Below, one piece after another: positions 31,343 through 40,666 of a stretch of DNA of 50,602 nucleotides (position 1 is its first letter; every line of letters begins with the position of its first letter). Source of the DNA: Paraburkholderia piptadeniae. GTDB lineage: Bacteria > Pseudomonadota > Gammaproteobacteria > Burkholderiales > Burkholderiaceae. The notes beneath the pieces were generated by a model. That model saw nothing but the letters and a program-made list of their open reading frames with translations. It was not told the origin of the DNA and did no database searches. The translations under genes were made by a program, and so were the position numbers. Location of the stretch: NCBI RefSeq assembly GCF_900007165.1, contig NZ_CYGY02000073.1:1-50602 (forward strand), in the 5' to 3' direction.

Positions 31343-32281
31343 TTGGGAAAAATTGCCGTCGATCTCGAAGCCGCGCTGCACCGACGCGATGTGCTCGGCA
31401 CGCGCGGCGACACACACATGCGCACGCTCGCGGCGGGCGATGGCTGGACCGTCGTCGACGTGCTGTGCACGTTCGGTCCGCGCGACCGGCCCTTCGAAGA
31501 GCGGCACGCGGGCGTCTGCATCGCGATGGTGGCGGCGGGCGCATTCGGCTACCGCTCCGCGACGGGGCGCGAGTTGCTGACACCCGGTTCGCTGCTGCTC
31601 GGCAACGCGGGCGAATGCTTCGAGTGCGGGCATCGTCATGCGTCGGGGGATCGCTGTGTGTCGTTTCACTATCAGCCTGCGTACTTCGAGCGGCTCGCCT
31701 CCGACGCGGGCTTTTCACGCACGGACATCCCGTTCCGGCACGGCTGCATGCCGCCATTGCGCGCGTTTTCCGGCCTGATCACGAAAGCTTGCGCGGGCGC
31801 GACCGATGCGACGACGTTCGAAGCCTGGGACGAACTCGCCGTCGATCTCGCCGAAGCCACGCTGCGCTCGACGCAAGCCGATGCGAAACGCCGCGCCCCG
31901 GAGACGAGCGCATCGGCATGGGCACGTGTCACGCAGATTGTCCGCGTGATCGACGAAGCGCCCGATGCGCCGCATACGCTCGCAAGCCTCGCGCAGATGT
32001 GCGGGTTGTCCGATTTCTATTTTCTACGCACCTTCGAACGCGTGACGGGCGTCACGCCGCATCAATATGTGCTGCGCGCGCGGCTGCGTCACGCGGCGCT
32101 GCGTCTTGCCGGCGAGGACACGAAGATCGTCGATATCGCCCTCGATAGCGGCTTTAACGACGTGTCCAATTTCAATCACGCGTTTCGCGCCGAATTCGGC
32201 ATGAGCCCGCGCGCGTGGCGCGTGCAGCGCAGCTCGCGTGAGGACTGCGTGGCTCGCATCGACGAGGCATCGAAAGCATGA
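31343..32281 (+). CDS. AraC-family transcriptional regulator
   Basis: A 312-residue regulator. The N-terminal part (about 1-190) has cupin-like features (GELLTPGSLLLGNAGECFECGHRH). The C-terminal AraC DNA-binding domain covers about 205-300, with both helix-turn-helices: HTLASLAQMCGLSDFYFLRTFERVTGVTPHQYV and the family signature KIVDIALDSGFNDVSNFNHAFRAEFGMSPRAWR. The start is taken as TTG at 31343, which has GAGGTG at 31332-31337; an ATG at 31418 is the alternative. Several cysteines (in CTFG, CFECGH and DRCVSF) are close together in the sensor half. Its stop overlaps the start of the next gene by four bases. Confidence 0.82.
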   Translation: MGKIAVDLEAALHRRDVLGTRGDTHMRTLAAGDGWTVVDVLCTFGPRDRPFEERHAGVCIAMVAAGAFGYRSATGRELLTPGSLLLGNAGECFECGHRHASGDRCVSFHYQPAYFERLASDAGFSRTDIPFRHGCMPPLRAFSGLITKACAGATDATTFEAWDELAVDLAEATLRSTQADAKRRAPETSASAWARVTQIVRVIDEAPDAPHTLASLAQMCGLSDFYFLRTFERVTGVTPHQYVLRARLRHAALRLAGEDTKIVDIALDSGFNDVSNFNHAFRAEFGMSPRAWRVQRSSREDCVARIDEASKA

Positions 32282-34170
32282 GCCGGCGTGTGCATCGGTT
32301 GCGCGCGGCAGCCGTGCTGCCGCTGATCGTCTGCGCATGCGGCGCGGCCGCCGTGAACGCGCAGGAGCGCGTCGCGCCCGACGATGTGCCGCCGTCGACC
32401 ATGGAACGCGACGTGCATCTCTTCGTCGTGCAGAAAGACGGCTCGGTCGAGGAACACGACGACACGATCCTGCGCGCGAACACGACGAGCGGCGTCGACG
32501 AAATCGCGCAGCGCTATGTGTGGTTCAACAAGGACATCGAGCAGGTGCAGCTGCTTGCGGCGGAGACGATCGACGGTAGCGGCGTCGCGCATCCCGTCGG
32601 ACCGGACGGCATCCGCGACGTGCAGGAGCCGCGTTCGGCGGGCGCGCCGACTTTCGAGGACGGCGTGCTGCGCACGGTGATCTTTCCGGGCGTCGAGCCG
32701 GGCTCGCGCGTGCATCTCGCGTTTCGCAAGACGCGCGCGGTGCCGTTGCAGGCGGGCACGTTTGCGTATTTCGTCGAGCCCACGCGCGGGCCCGTCGATA
32801 TGCAGCAGCTGATCTTCGATCTGCCCGCCGACGTGCCGCTCTACGCCGACGCGCGCGGCTACATCGCACAGCCGCCCGTGACGGAGAACGGCCGCACGCG
32901 CTACACGTTCGAATACCATCATGGGTCCTATACGCCAATCGAGTCGGGCGCCGTCGGCTACCCGACATGGGGCGACCGCCTGATGGTGTCGACGACGCGC
33001 GATTTTGCCGCGTTCGCCGAGCGTTATCGTTCTGCCGCATACGATCCGAGCTGGCGCGACCCGAGCGTCGTTCAGATCGCGCAGTCGCTGACGGCGCTGA
33101 CCGACGATCCGTACACGAAGGCGCAGATCCTGTACGACTGGGTGCGTCTGAACATCCGCTATGTTGCGCTCTTTCTCGGCGAGACGGCGGCCATGCCGCA
33201 CAAGGTGAGCGACATCCTGCGCAACCGCTACGGCGACTGCAAGGACCATGTCGCGCTCTTCGGCGCGCTGCTGGCCGCCGTCGGCATTGACAGCCAGGCC
33301 GTGCTGCTCAATCTCGGGCCCGTCTATACGCTGCCCGACGTGCCGGGCTACGGTGCGAGCGCGATCAATCACGCGATCACGTGGATTCCGTCGTTGCAGA
33401 TGTACGCGGATACGACGGCGGGAGGAATCGGCTTCGGCTATCTGCCGCCGGGCGCGATGGACCGGCCGGTGCTGCTCGTCGACGACGGCGTGCTCGCGCG
33501 CACGCCCGCGACCCAGGAGCGCGCCCGCAACGCGCGGCTCGCCATCGACATCGACCGCACGGGCACGGCGGGCTTCACGTATCGCGTCGAGGACGCGGGC
33601 GTGTCCGCCGAACTGGAGCGCAACGTGTTTCGCCGCGCGACGCGTCAGCGCTGGCAGCAGATCGCCGCCGACCGCTTGCGGCAAACGGGACTGCACGGCA
33701 TCGCGCGCCTGCAGCCGGGCGAAGTACGCACGACCACGGGCCCCTTCTCGACGACGATGCAGGGCACGCTCGAGCACTTCTCATGGCCCGATGGCACGAC
33801 GGCGCTGCCCGCGCTGACGAGTCTGTCGGGCGGCATCGCGACCCAGGTGCAGGCGTGGCTCGCGGAGCCGGCGCGCACGCAGCCGTGGGTGTGCATCGGC
33901 GGCGACTTTGACGAGACCTCGCAGATCACGCTGCCCGATACGGTGCGCGTGACCGACATGCCGCAGGACACATCGGTGCGCGACCGCTTCTTCGATTACG
34001 AATCGCACTATGTGTACGATCCGTCGTCGCGGATCGTGCAGATCACGCGGCGGCTGCATGCGCGCTTCGGGCATCAGGTGTGCAGCCCGGATGAATTTGC
34101 GCAGACGCGGGCGTCGCTGGTGAGGATCGAACGCGATGCGTTGTCGCAGATCGTGGTGAGGGCAGGCTAA
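32278..34170 (+). CDS. Exported DUF3857 / transglutaminase-like protein
   Basis: A 630-residue protein with a signal peptide (basic start, hydrophobic core, cleavage likely at about residue 29 in AAVNAQ). An N-terminal DUF3857 domain (about 45-230) is followed by a transglutaminase-like core with an intact Cys-His-Asp triad: Cys321 in NRYGDCKDHVALF, His365 in SAINHAITWIP and Asp378 in MYADTT. A third beta-rich region resembles the C-terminal domain of this family. It is probably periplasmic and could act as a cysteine protease or amidase; the substrate is unknown. The ATG overlaps the AraC stop (ATGA at 32278-32281), so translation is probably coupled. Confidence 0.85.
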   Translation: MSRRVHRLRAAAVLPLIVCACGAAAVNAQERVAPDDVPPSTMERDVHLFVVQKDGSVEEHDDTILRANTTSGVDEIAQRYVWFNKDIEQVQLLAAETIDGSGVAHPVGPDGIRDVQEPRSAGAPTFEDGVLRTVIFPGVEPGSRVHLAFRKTRAVPLQAGTFAYFVEPTRGPVDMQQLIFDLPADVPLYADARGYIAQPPVTENGRTRYTFEYHHGSYTPIESGAVGYPTWGDRLMVSTTRDFAAFAERYRSAAYDPSWRDPSVVQIAQSLTALTDDPYTKAQILYDWVRLNIRYVALFLGETAAMPHKVSDILRNRYGDCKDHVALFGALLAAVGIDSQAVLLNLGPVYTLPDVPGYGASAINHAITWIPSLQMYADTTAGGIGFGYLPPGAMDRPVLLVDDGVLARTPATQERARNARLAIDIDRTGTAGFTYRVEDAGVSAELERNVFRRATRQRWQQIAADRLRQTGLHGIARLQPGEVRTTTGPFSTTMQGTLEHFSWPDGTTALPALTSLSGGIATQVQAWLAEPARTQPWVCIGGDFDETSQITLPDTVRVTDMPQDTSVRDRFFDYESHYVYDPSSRIVQITRRLHARFGHQVCSPDEFAQTRASLVRIERDALSQIVVRAG

Positions 34171-34200
34171 GGCGCTTGAGTGTGGGTGTCTTAGGTTCGT

Positions 34201-34318
34201 TTAGCCTGCCGCTGGCGTCCGTGATGCGCTGGTTTGCTTTGCCTTTGCCGCTGGCATCCGCGCCGCGAGGCGCATCGCGGATGCCAGCGGCGGGCTAAGC
34301 CAACCACAACAAAAAGCC
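34201..34318. repeat. REP-like palindromic element, copy 1 (inverted pair)
   Basis: Between convergent genes. GCCGCTGGCATCCGCG (34247-34262) and its exact complement (34276-34291) form 16-bp arms with a 13-nt loop. An outer pair, TTAGCCTGCCGCTGG (34201-34215) with CCAGCGGCGGGCTAA (34285-34299), has one mismatch. The complement of 34276-34318 also carries TTTTTGTTGTGGTTG, which recurs beside copy 2. A partial core, GGATGCCAGCGCC, lies near 34342. Confidence 0.8.
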
Positions 34319-34383
34319 ATCGCCGACACAACTAGCAACCGTGGATGCCAGCGCCGCGCTCAAACAAAGGACCGCGGCGACCG

Positions 34384-35538
34384 TTACACGCCGCTCTTCG
34401 TGACGACAGGGACCCAAACCCCGTTCTTCACCTGATACAGCGTCGATGCCGCGCTCTTCAGCGCGCCCGTGCTGTCGAACGAGATCGTTCCCGTCACGCC
34501 TTCGAAGTTGATGCTCTTGAGAGCGGGGCGATACACCTTCGGGTCCGACGATTTCGCCGTCTGCATCGCCTTGATCACGGCCCACGCCGCGTCATAGCCG
34601 AACGGCGCATACGACAGGATGTCGTCGCCGAAGCGCTTCTTGAACTTCGTCGAGAAGTCCTTGCCGCCGGGCAGTTGCGCAAGCGGGCGGCCATATTCCC
34701 AGGCCATCGCGCCTTCGGCCGCTTCGCCCGCGAGCTTCACGAACTCCGGATCTTCGACACCGCCGCCGCCGAGCAGTTGCGCCGTCATGCCGAGTTGCTT
34801 CATCTTCTTCGCGATCGCGGCAGCCTGCGTGTCGAGTCCGCCGAAGAAGATCAGATCGGCGTTGGTCGCCTTGATCTTCGTGAGCTGCGTGCTGAAGTCG
34901 ACGGCCGTGTTGCTGGTGAACTCGCGCGCGACGATATTGCCGCCCGCGGCCTTCACCGCCTTTTCGAACTCGTCCGCCTCGCCCTGGCCGAACGCCGTGC
35001 GGTCGTCGATGATCGCGATGCGCTTCGCCTTCGTCACCTGCACGGCGTACGTGCCCGCGTTGCCGGCGTTTTGCGCGTCGGTGGAGATCACCATGAACGT
35101 GTTCGCGAAGCCGCGATTCGTGATGGTCGGGTTCGTCGCGGCGGGATCGATCATCGGAATGCCCGCCTGTTCATAGACCTGCGAGGCGGGAATCGTCGTG
35201 CCCGAGTTGAAGTGGCCGACGATGCCGGACACGCTCTGGTCCACCAGTTTCTGCGCGGCCTGCACGCCGATGCGCGGGTCGGCCTGGTCGTCTTCCGAAA
35301 CGAGCTCGAAACGCGCGACCTTGTCGCCGATCTTGATCTTCTGCGCGTTGGCTTCCTCGATGGCAAGCCGCACGCCATTCTGCAGGTCCTTGCCATAGCC
35401 TGCGTTGGGACCCGTCATCGGTGCGGCGAAGCCTATTTTTACGGGCATTTCGTCTGCGGCGAAACTGGCGAGCGGCGCGATGGACAGCACGGCGCCCAAC
35501 ATCACGGCAAACGGATTCAGCGTCTTGCAAAGGCTCAT
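34384..35538 (-). CDS. Branched-chain amino acid ABC transporter binding protein (LivJ-like)
   Basis: A 384-residue periplasmic binding protein. Signal peptide of about 27 residues ending at SFA|AD, then the type I fold of the Leu/Ile/Val-binding family: VKIGFAAPMTGPNAGYGKDLQNG, VSEDDQADPRIGVQAAQKLV, GIVGHFNSGTTIPASQVYEQAGIPMIDPAATNP and KAKRIAIIDDRTAFGQGEADEFEK. It should bind branched-chain or related amino acids. AAGGAGA precedes the ATG by five bases. No permease or ATPase genes (livHMGF type) adjoin it, so it must work with a complex encoded elsewhere. Confidence 0.9.
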   Translation of the reverse strand: MSLCKTLNPFAVMLGAVLSIAPLASFAADEMPVKIGFAAPMTGPNAGYGKDLQNGVRLAIEEANAQKIKIGDKVARFELVSEDDQADPRIGVQAAQKLVDQSVSGIVGHFNSGTTIPASQVYEQAGIPMIDPAATNPTITNRGFANTFMVISTDAQNAGNAGTYAVQVTKAKRIAIIDDRTAFGQGEADEFEKAVKAAGGNIVAREFTSNTAVDFSTQLTKIKATNADLIFFGGLDTQAAAIAKKMKQLGMTAQLLGGGGVEDPEFVKLAGEAAEGAMAWEYGRPLAQLPGGKDFSTKFKKRFGDDILSYAPFGYDAAWAVIKAMQTAKSSDPKVYRPALKSINFEGVTGTISFDSTGALKSAASTLYQVKNGVWVPVVTKSGV

Positions 35539-36083
35539 GGTTTCTCCTTACATCGGCAGACAGGGATGGGAAAAACAGCCGGCTTGCAGTGCGCGCTTTA
35601 CGTCGGCTCGACATCTGGTCTTACGTCGAACGACGCGAAGCGCTACCGGTCGGATTGCTCGATGCAGTGTGTCGGCAGGTCTCCTTCGTGACGATATCGG
35701 ACAAATGCACGGACGAGAGTACGGACGATGCAGCATGGACGGCAATGCTGGAAAACACCGAAGCCGCATCGCTTGCATGCCCTCTGCCGACGGACCCAGG
35801 GCCTCGCGCAACCCGCGTGCTGCAGCCGATCCGTGGCGCGAATATAGAAAGCCAATATGCGTGCGTCTTGGCAGTTCGCGGCATGTTGAATGCGCATTTC
35901 AGCACAGCGAGTGTGCAGGCTATCGAGCGAGGGCAGGGAAGATGCGCGCGCGGCCGGCCGCGCAAGGGGAGGGAAGGTATGGAGGCCGCGCGTCATGCAC
36001 GCATCACGCGCTCGCGATCGAGCGGCGCCCGCGAATGCAAATCATGCAGAAGGCGCTGCGCGTGAAGAATCGGCGCGATGCGT
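35539..36083. other. Gene-free interval upstream of the LivJ-like gene
   Basis: 545 nt in which I see no gene, hairpin with U-run or clear promoter pair. It should contain the promoter of the minus-strand binding-protein gene and the 3' end region of the acidic protein gene. Confidence 0.4.
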
Positions 36084-36545
36084 TCACTGCTCGCCTTGCA
36101 TGCGCAGCAGTTCTTCGCGCAGACGCAGAAGCGGTTCTTTCACGTCGTCTTCGGCCCACGTGTCGAGATCGTCGATTGCGCGCTGGCAACCGTCGAGCAC
36201 CACATCGAGATCGACAGGCACGCCGTTCGCGAGCGCGAAGTGAATGGTCTCGGCGAATTGCTGGCATTCGTCCGCGCCATACGAGATGTCGAGGTTGTCG
36301 CCGATCACTTCTGCGATATTGCTGCGCGCCTTGTCGTCGGGCGTGACCATGTCGATGATGCCGCGCGCGACGGCAGGCGAGTAGTAGAGCGCGATATCGA
36401 GCCATTGAGCCGCGTCGAAATCCGCTTCGCCGAACTGCGATTCGAAGAACTCGATCGCTTCCTGTTCGTGCGCTTCGTCTGCATCGACGCTGATGCACAA
36501 CTCTTCAAACTGCTCTTCACGTTCGCTGCGGATAGTGCCGTCCAT
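36084..36545 (-). CDS. Small acidic protein of unknown function
   Basis: A 153-residue, strongly acidic soluble protein (Glu/Asp-rich from residue 10 on: EREEQFEELCISVDADEAHEQE), probably all-helical. No signal peptide or known domain was recognised. The start at 36545 was chosen because GAGG lies about five bases upstream; an in-frame TTG at 36569 lacks a site. A gene-free stretch of 545 nt follows it, and pdxY lies upstream with its end 117 nt away. Confidence 0.65.
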   Translation of the reverse strand: MDGTIRSEREEQFEELCISVDADEAHEQEAIEFFESQFGEADFDAAQWLDIALYYSPAVARGIIDMVTPDDKARSNIAEVIGDNLDISYGADECQQFAETIHFALANGVPVDLDVVLDGCQRAIDDLDTWAEDDVKEPLLRLREELLRMQGEQ

Positions 36546-36662
36546 CGGTGCCTCGTCTGCCAGTGCCAATAAAAATGCTGCGCGGTTTCGCGCGCGGCAC
36601 GCATTATAGGACGTCAGGCTGACAGGTAAAGTTCGCGGCGACCCTCGATGTATCGCCGGACC

Positions 36663-37526
36663 CTATGCCGACTCCACCACCCACGCATCGAACCAGTCGC
36701 GCGGATGCGCGATATCGTCCTGCGCGGCGATGATCTCGAGTTCATAGCGCCCCGCATCCCACGTCGCGCGCACGACCGCGTTGACGGCGGCCATCGTATG
36801 CTCGAACGCGCCGCGCACGGAATCGCCGTGCAGCGTGCGCGCGACGAACACTGCGCTCGTCAGGTCGCCGACGCCGACGGGCTGCCGCGCGAACGGGTAG
36901 AGCGGGCGCTGGCCCATCCACGCTTCGCGCTCGGTGACGACGAGCATGTTGAAGCGGTCCGCCGCGCTGTTGCGATCGAGCAGATGCTTGACGAGCACCG
37001 TCTTCGGTCCGCGTTCCATCAGGTCGCGGCACGCGGCGACGGCTTCTTCGACGGTTTCGATCTCGCGGCCCACGAGCCGCTGCAATTCGCTGTGATTCGG
37101 GCACATCACGTCGGAGACTTCGGGCATCGTCCGCACGAGAAACTGCTGGATGCCGGGCTCGACACGGCAGCCCGTCGCCGTGCCCATCACGGGATCGCAG
37201 ATATAGCGCGCATGCGGATTCGCGGCCTTCACGGCGCGCACGATTTCGACCACCGCCTGCGCCTGCTCGGGCGTGCCGAGATAGCCCGACAGCACGGCGT
37301 CGCAGCGCGGCAGCACGCCGATCGCGCCGATGCCTTCGACTAGCGCGAGCATCTGCGATGCGTCGATCGCGCTGCCTTCCCAATGGCCGTATTGCGTATG
37401 GTTCGAGAACTGCACCGTGTTGAGCGGCCACACGTTGACGCCGAGACGCCGCATCGGGAACACCGACGCGCTGTTGCCCGCGTGCCCGAACACGACATGT
37501 GACTGGATGCTCAGAACGTTTTTCAT
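36663..37526 (-). CDS. pdxY: Pyridoxal kinase
   Basis: A 287-residue ribokinase-fold enzyme, the exact length of PdxY. It begins MKNVLSIQSHVVFGHAGNSASVFPMRRLGVNVWPLNTVQFSNHT, split here by recognisable PdxY/PdxK landmarks: the substrate loop after GHAGNSA, YICDPVMG, CPNHSEL and the GVGD anion hole with the catalytic Asp in PVGVGDLTSAVF. It phosphorylates pyridoxal to PLP in the salvage pathway. The start was set at 37526 by family length; the ribosome-binding site is weak. It lies alone, downstream of glgA with 331 nt between. Confidence 0.93.
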   Translation of the reverse strand: MKNVLSIQSHVVFGHAGNSASVFPMRRLGVNVWPLNTVQFSNHTQYGHWEGSAIDASQMLALVEGIGAIGVLPRCDAVLSGYLGTPEQAQAVVEIVRAVKAANPHARYICDPVMGTATGCRVEPGIQQFLVRTMPEVSDVMCPNHSELQRLVGREIETVEEAVAACRDLMERGPKTVLVKHLLDRNSAADRFNMLVVTEREAWMGQRPLYPFARQPVGVGDLTSAVFVARTLHGDSVRGAFEHTMAAVNAVVRATWDAGRYELEIIAAQDDIAHPRDWFDAWVVESA

Positions 37527-37857
37527 GTTGAACCGATATGGCGCGGCGAAGGCGCTGGTCGAATGCGGATCGGATGTATTGACGGGCAGCCGGCACCCGG
37601 CAGGCAGCACGCGTCGGATATGCGCCAGGCGGCCTGTCGTGCAGCCGCGCACCGCGTTCCTGCACCGTTTTGGCGTCTATGCCCATCGATACATGGACAG
37701 CATGCGCGTCATGCCCTGATCAGCACAAGATACATGAGTTTTCGCGCGCCGGAAGCGATCTGGCCCCGTCGTGTTGCGCCGAACCATCACCGCGAGGGCC
37801 GATGGCACAGCCGCTTGCGCCTGGTCACGTGGCACCGCAGCACGCCTTGACGCGCGC
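37527..37857. other. Gene-free interval between glgA and pdxY
   Basis: 331 nt on the 5' side of pdxY and the 3' side of glgA. I see no gene, terminator or strong promoter pair. Confidence 0.4.
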
Positions 37858-39318
37858 TCAGACCAGCTCGCGATACAGCGCGAGATAGCGTTCCGCCGAC
37901 GCGCCCCAGCTGAAGTCCTGGCGCATCGCGCGACGCTGCGCCGCTTTCCAGTCGGTGCGCCGCGCGTAGAGCGCGAAAGCGCGGCGGATCGCGCCTATCA
38001 GCGCCTCGGGTTCGAAGCGCTCGAACACGAAGCCCGTCGCGAGATCGTCGGCGATGTTTTCGAGCGACGCATCCGTGACGGTATCCGCGAGGCCGCCGAC
38101 GCGATGCACGAGCGGCAGCGATCCGTACGCGAGCGCATAGAGCTGCGTCAGGCCGCACGGCTCGAAGCGCGACGGCACGGCGATCACGTCGCTGCCCGCG
38201 ACGATCTGATGCGCAAGCGTCTCGTCGAAGCCGAGCTCGACGGCGACGCTTTCCGGATGCGCGTGCGCGACGCGCTGCAAGCCGATCTCGAGCGCCGGGT
38301 CGCCCGTGCCGAACACGACGAGCTGGCCGCCGCGCTTGACGATCTCGGGCAGCGCCGCGAGCAGCAGGTCGAGACCTTTCTGTTCCGTCAGCCGGCTCAC
38401 GACGCCGAACAGCAGCGCGTCGCTCTTCTGCGCGAGATGGAAGCGCTCCTGCAACGCCGTCTTGCACGCGCGCTTGCCGGCAAGGCGCGTGTCGGTGTAG
38501 CGTGCGCCGATCAGCTGATCGGCGGCCGGATGCCACACCGTGTAGTCGACCCCGTTCAGAATGCCCGACAGATCGTGCGAACGCTGGCTCAGCAGCCCGT
38601 CGAGCCCGCCGCCTTGCGCGAGCGTCTGGATTTCGCGCGCATAGGTCGGGCTCACCGTCGTGATGCGGTCGCTGTAGAAGAGCCCTGCTTTCAGAAACGA
38701 CATCTGGCCGTAGAACTCGACGCCGCTCATGTGGAAGAAATCGGCGGGCAGCCCCAGCTGGCCGAACTGATGCGCGGGGAAGATGCCCTGATACGCGAGG
38801 TTGTGGACCGTGAACACCGTGCGCGGCAACGGCTTGCCGCGCTCGCGCCCGGCGGCTTTCAGATACGCGGGCGTGAGCCCGGCGTGCCAGTCGTGCGCGT
38901 GGACGATCTGCGGCGCCCATGCGGGATCGAGCTGCTGCGCGAGTTGCGCAGCCGTCCAGCCGAGCGTCGCGAAACGCTGCGCATTGTCGCCGTAGGGCAC
39001 GTGCTCGGCGTCGAGATACGGATTGCCGCCGCGGTCGTACAGCGTCTTCGCGCGGATCACGTACACGACGAGGCCGTTCGCGGGCAGCGTGCCGCGCTCG
39101 AGCGTCACGTCGGGCGCGCCGAAGCGCTCGCCGATCGGCGCGACGGGCTGAAGGTCCGACAGCCCGTCGACAACGGCGGGAAAGCCCGGCAGCAGCACGC
39201 GGACGTCGGCGCCCAGCTCGATCAGCGCGGGCGGCAGCGCGCCCACGACATCGGCGAGGCCGCCCGTTTTCAGAAGGGGATACAGCTCGCTTGCGACGTG
39301 CAGCGCGCGGATCGTCAT
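37858..39318 (-). CDS. glgA: Glycogen synthase (ADP-glucose type)
   Basis: A 486-residue GT5 glycosyltransferase of the GT-B fold. The ADP-glucose-binding KTGGLADV motif is at Lys17, followed by PALIELGADVRVLLPGFPA and VHAHDWHAGLTPAYL. The C-terminal half carries SRLTEQKGLDLLL and the conserved FEPCGLTQLYALAYGSLPLV with the catalytic Glu of the E-x7-E motif. It extends alpha-1,4-glucan chains from ADP-glucose. It lies 73 nt downstream of glgC, so the two are probably co-transcribed. AGGA lies 9 nt before the ATG. Confidence 0.95.
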   Translation of the reverse strand: MTIRALHVASELYPLLKTGGLADVVGALPPALIELGADVRVLLPGFPAVVDGLSDLQPVAPIGERFGAPDVTLERGTLPANGLVVYVIRAKTLYDRGGNPYLDAEHVPYGDNAQRFATLGWTAAQLAQQLDPAWAPQIVHAHDWHAGLTPAYLKAAGRERGKPLPRTVFTVHNLAYQGIFPAHQFGQLGLPADFFHMSGVEFYGQMSFLKAGLFYSDRITTVSPTYAREIQTLAQGGGLDGLLSQRSHDLSGILNGVDYTVWHPAADQLIGARYTDTRLAGKRACKTALQERFHLAQKSDALLFGVVSRLTEQKGLDLLLAALPEIVKRGGQLVVFGTGDPALEIGLQRVAHAHPESVAVELGFDETLAHQIVAGSDVIAVPSRFEPCGLTQLYALAYGSLPLVHRVGGLADTVTDASLENIADDLATGFVFERFEPEALIGAIRRAFALYARRTDWKAAQRRAMRQDFSWGASAERYLALYRELV

Positions 39319-39391
39319 GGGCTGGGTCCTGTTCGCTATGGGTTGGGTTCGTCGTTCCAGTGCCGCGATCGGCGCGCCCGCCGCGCGTCCG

Positions 39392-40666
39392 CTATTGCAC
39401 TGCCGCCGCCTGGCGCCTGAGCGCTTCGGCCGTCACGAGCACGACGCCGCTATCCGTGCGGTAGAAGCGCTCGCCGTCGCGCATGGGGTCTTCGCCGATC
39501 ACGGTGCCGTCTGGAAGCCGGCAGCCACGGTCGATCACGACCTTGCGCAGGCGGCAGCTCGCGCCGATCGTCACCTGCGGCAACAAGACTGCCTCAGCGA
39601 TGTTACAGAACGAATTCACGACGACATTCGACGACAGCACCGAGCGCGAAATCTGCGAGCCGGAGATCACGCAGCCGCCGCACACGATCAGGTTGGTGCC
39701 CGAGCCTTGCAGTCCGTTCAGGTCGCGCACGAACTTGGCGGGCGGCAACTGCTCCTGATGCGTCCAGATCGGCCAGTTGCGGTCGTAGAGATCGAGCGCG
39801 GGGATCGTCGACGCGAGATCGAGATTCGCGGCCCAGTATGCGTCGATCGTGCCGACGTCGCGCCAGTACGGCTCGACGCTCGGGTCCGACGACACGCACG
39901 ACATGCTGAACGGATGCGCGATCGCATGCCCCGACGTGACGACGCGCGGAATGATGTCCTTGCCGAAGTCGTGATCGGTCGCGACGCTGGTGATGTTCTC
40001 TTCGAGCAGAGAGTACAGGTACTCGGCGTTGAACACATAGATGCCCATGCTCGCGAGCGCGATGTCGGGGCGGCCGGGCATCGCGGGCGGATCGGCGGGC
40101 TTTTCGACGAAGCCCGTCACGCGGCGCTGTTCGTCCACATGCATCACGCCGAACGCGACGGCATCCATGCGCGGCACCTCGATGCAGCCGACCGTGCAGT
40201 CCGCGTGCGACTCGACGTGGTCCATCACCATCCGCGTGTAGTCCATCTTGTAGATGTGATCGCCCGCCAGCACGACGACGTACTTCGGGCTGATCGAGCG
40301 GATGATGTCGAGGTTCTGGAACACCGCGTCGGCCGTGCCGCGATACCAGTGCGCGCCTTCGACGCGCTGCTGCGCGGGCCACAGGTCGATGAACTCGTTG
40401 AACTCGCCACGCAGGAAGCCCCAGCCGCGCTGCACGTGGCGGAGCAGCGAATGCGCCTTGTACTGGGTGACGACGGCGATGCGCCGGATGCCTGAATTCA
40501 GGCAGTTCGATAACGCGAAGTCGATGATCCGGTATTTGCCGCCGAAATGGACGGCGGGTTTGACGCGCTTGTTCGTCAGGGGCCCGAGGCGGGTGCCGCG
40601 TCCACCAGCGAGAACGATGGCGAGTGTCGTGTGCTGAAGATCGTTGAGGCTTGCCGGCGTATCCAT
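39392..40666 (-). CDS. glgC: Glucose-1-phosphate adenylyltransferase
   Basis: A 424-residue nucleotidyltransferase making ADP-glucose from ATP and glucose-1-phosphate, the committed step of glycogen synthesis. The N-terminal pyrophosphorylase loop GGRGTRLGPLTNKRVKPAV is followed by FGGKYRIIDFALSNC and later VVLAGDHIYKMDY; the C-terminal part is the left-handed beta-helix (residues about 310-420) with many xVxS turns. Length and motifs match the bacterial allosteric enzyme. AAGGAGA lies six bases before the ATG. It is first of the glgC-glgA pair; no glgB, glgP or glgX is adjacent. Confidence 0.95.
   Translation of the reverse strand: MDTPASLNDLQHTTLAIVLAGGRGTRLGPLTNKRVKPAVHFGGKYRIIDFALSNCLNSGIRRIAVVTQYKAHSLLRHVQRGWGFLRGEFNEFIDLWPAQQRVEGAHWYRGTADAVFQNLDIIRSISPKYVVVLAGDHIYKMDYTRMVMDHVESHADCTVGCIEVPRMDAVAFGVMHVDEQRRVTGFVEKPADPPAMPGRPDIALASMGIYVFNAEYLYSLLEENITSVATDHDFGKDIIPRVVTSGHAIAHPFSMSCVSSDPSVEPYWRDVGTIDAYWAANLDLASTIPALDLYDRNWPIWTHQEQLPPAKFVRDLNGLQGSGTNLIVCGGCVISGSQISRSVLSSNVVVNSFCNIAEAVLLPQVTIGASCRLRKVVIDRGCRLPDGTVIGEDPMRDGERFYRTDSGVVLVTAEALRRQAAAVQ

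Noticed and set aside
34384..35538. LivJ-like protein as the missing binding protein of the aot operon
   Set aside because: It is of the branched-chain family (type I, family 4), whereas HisQM/AotQM permeases use the smaller family 3 proteins, and it is 12 kb away.
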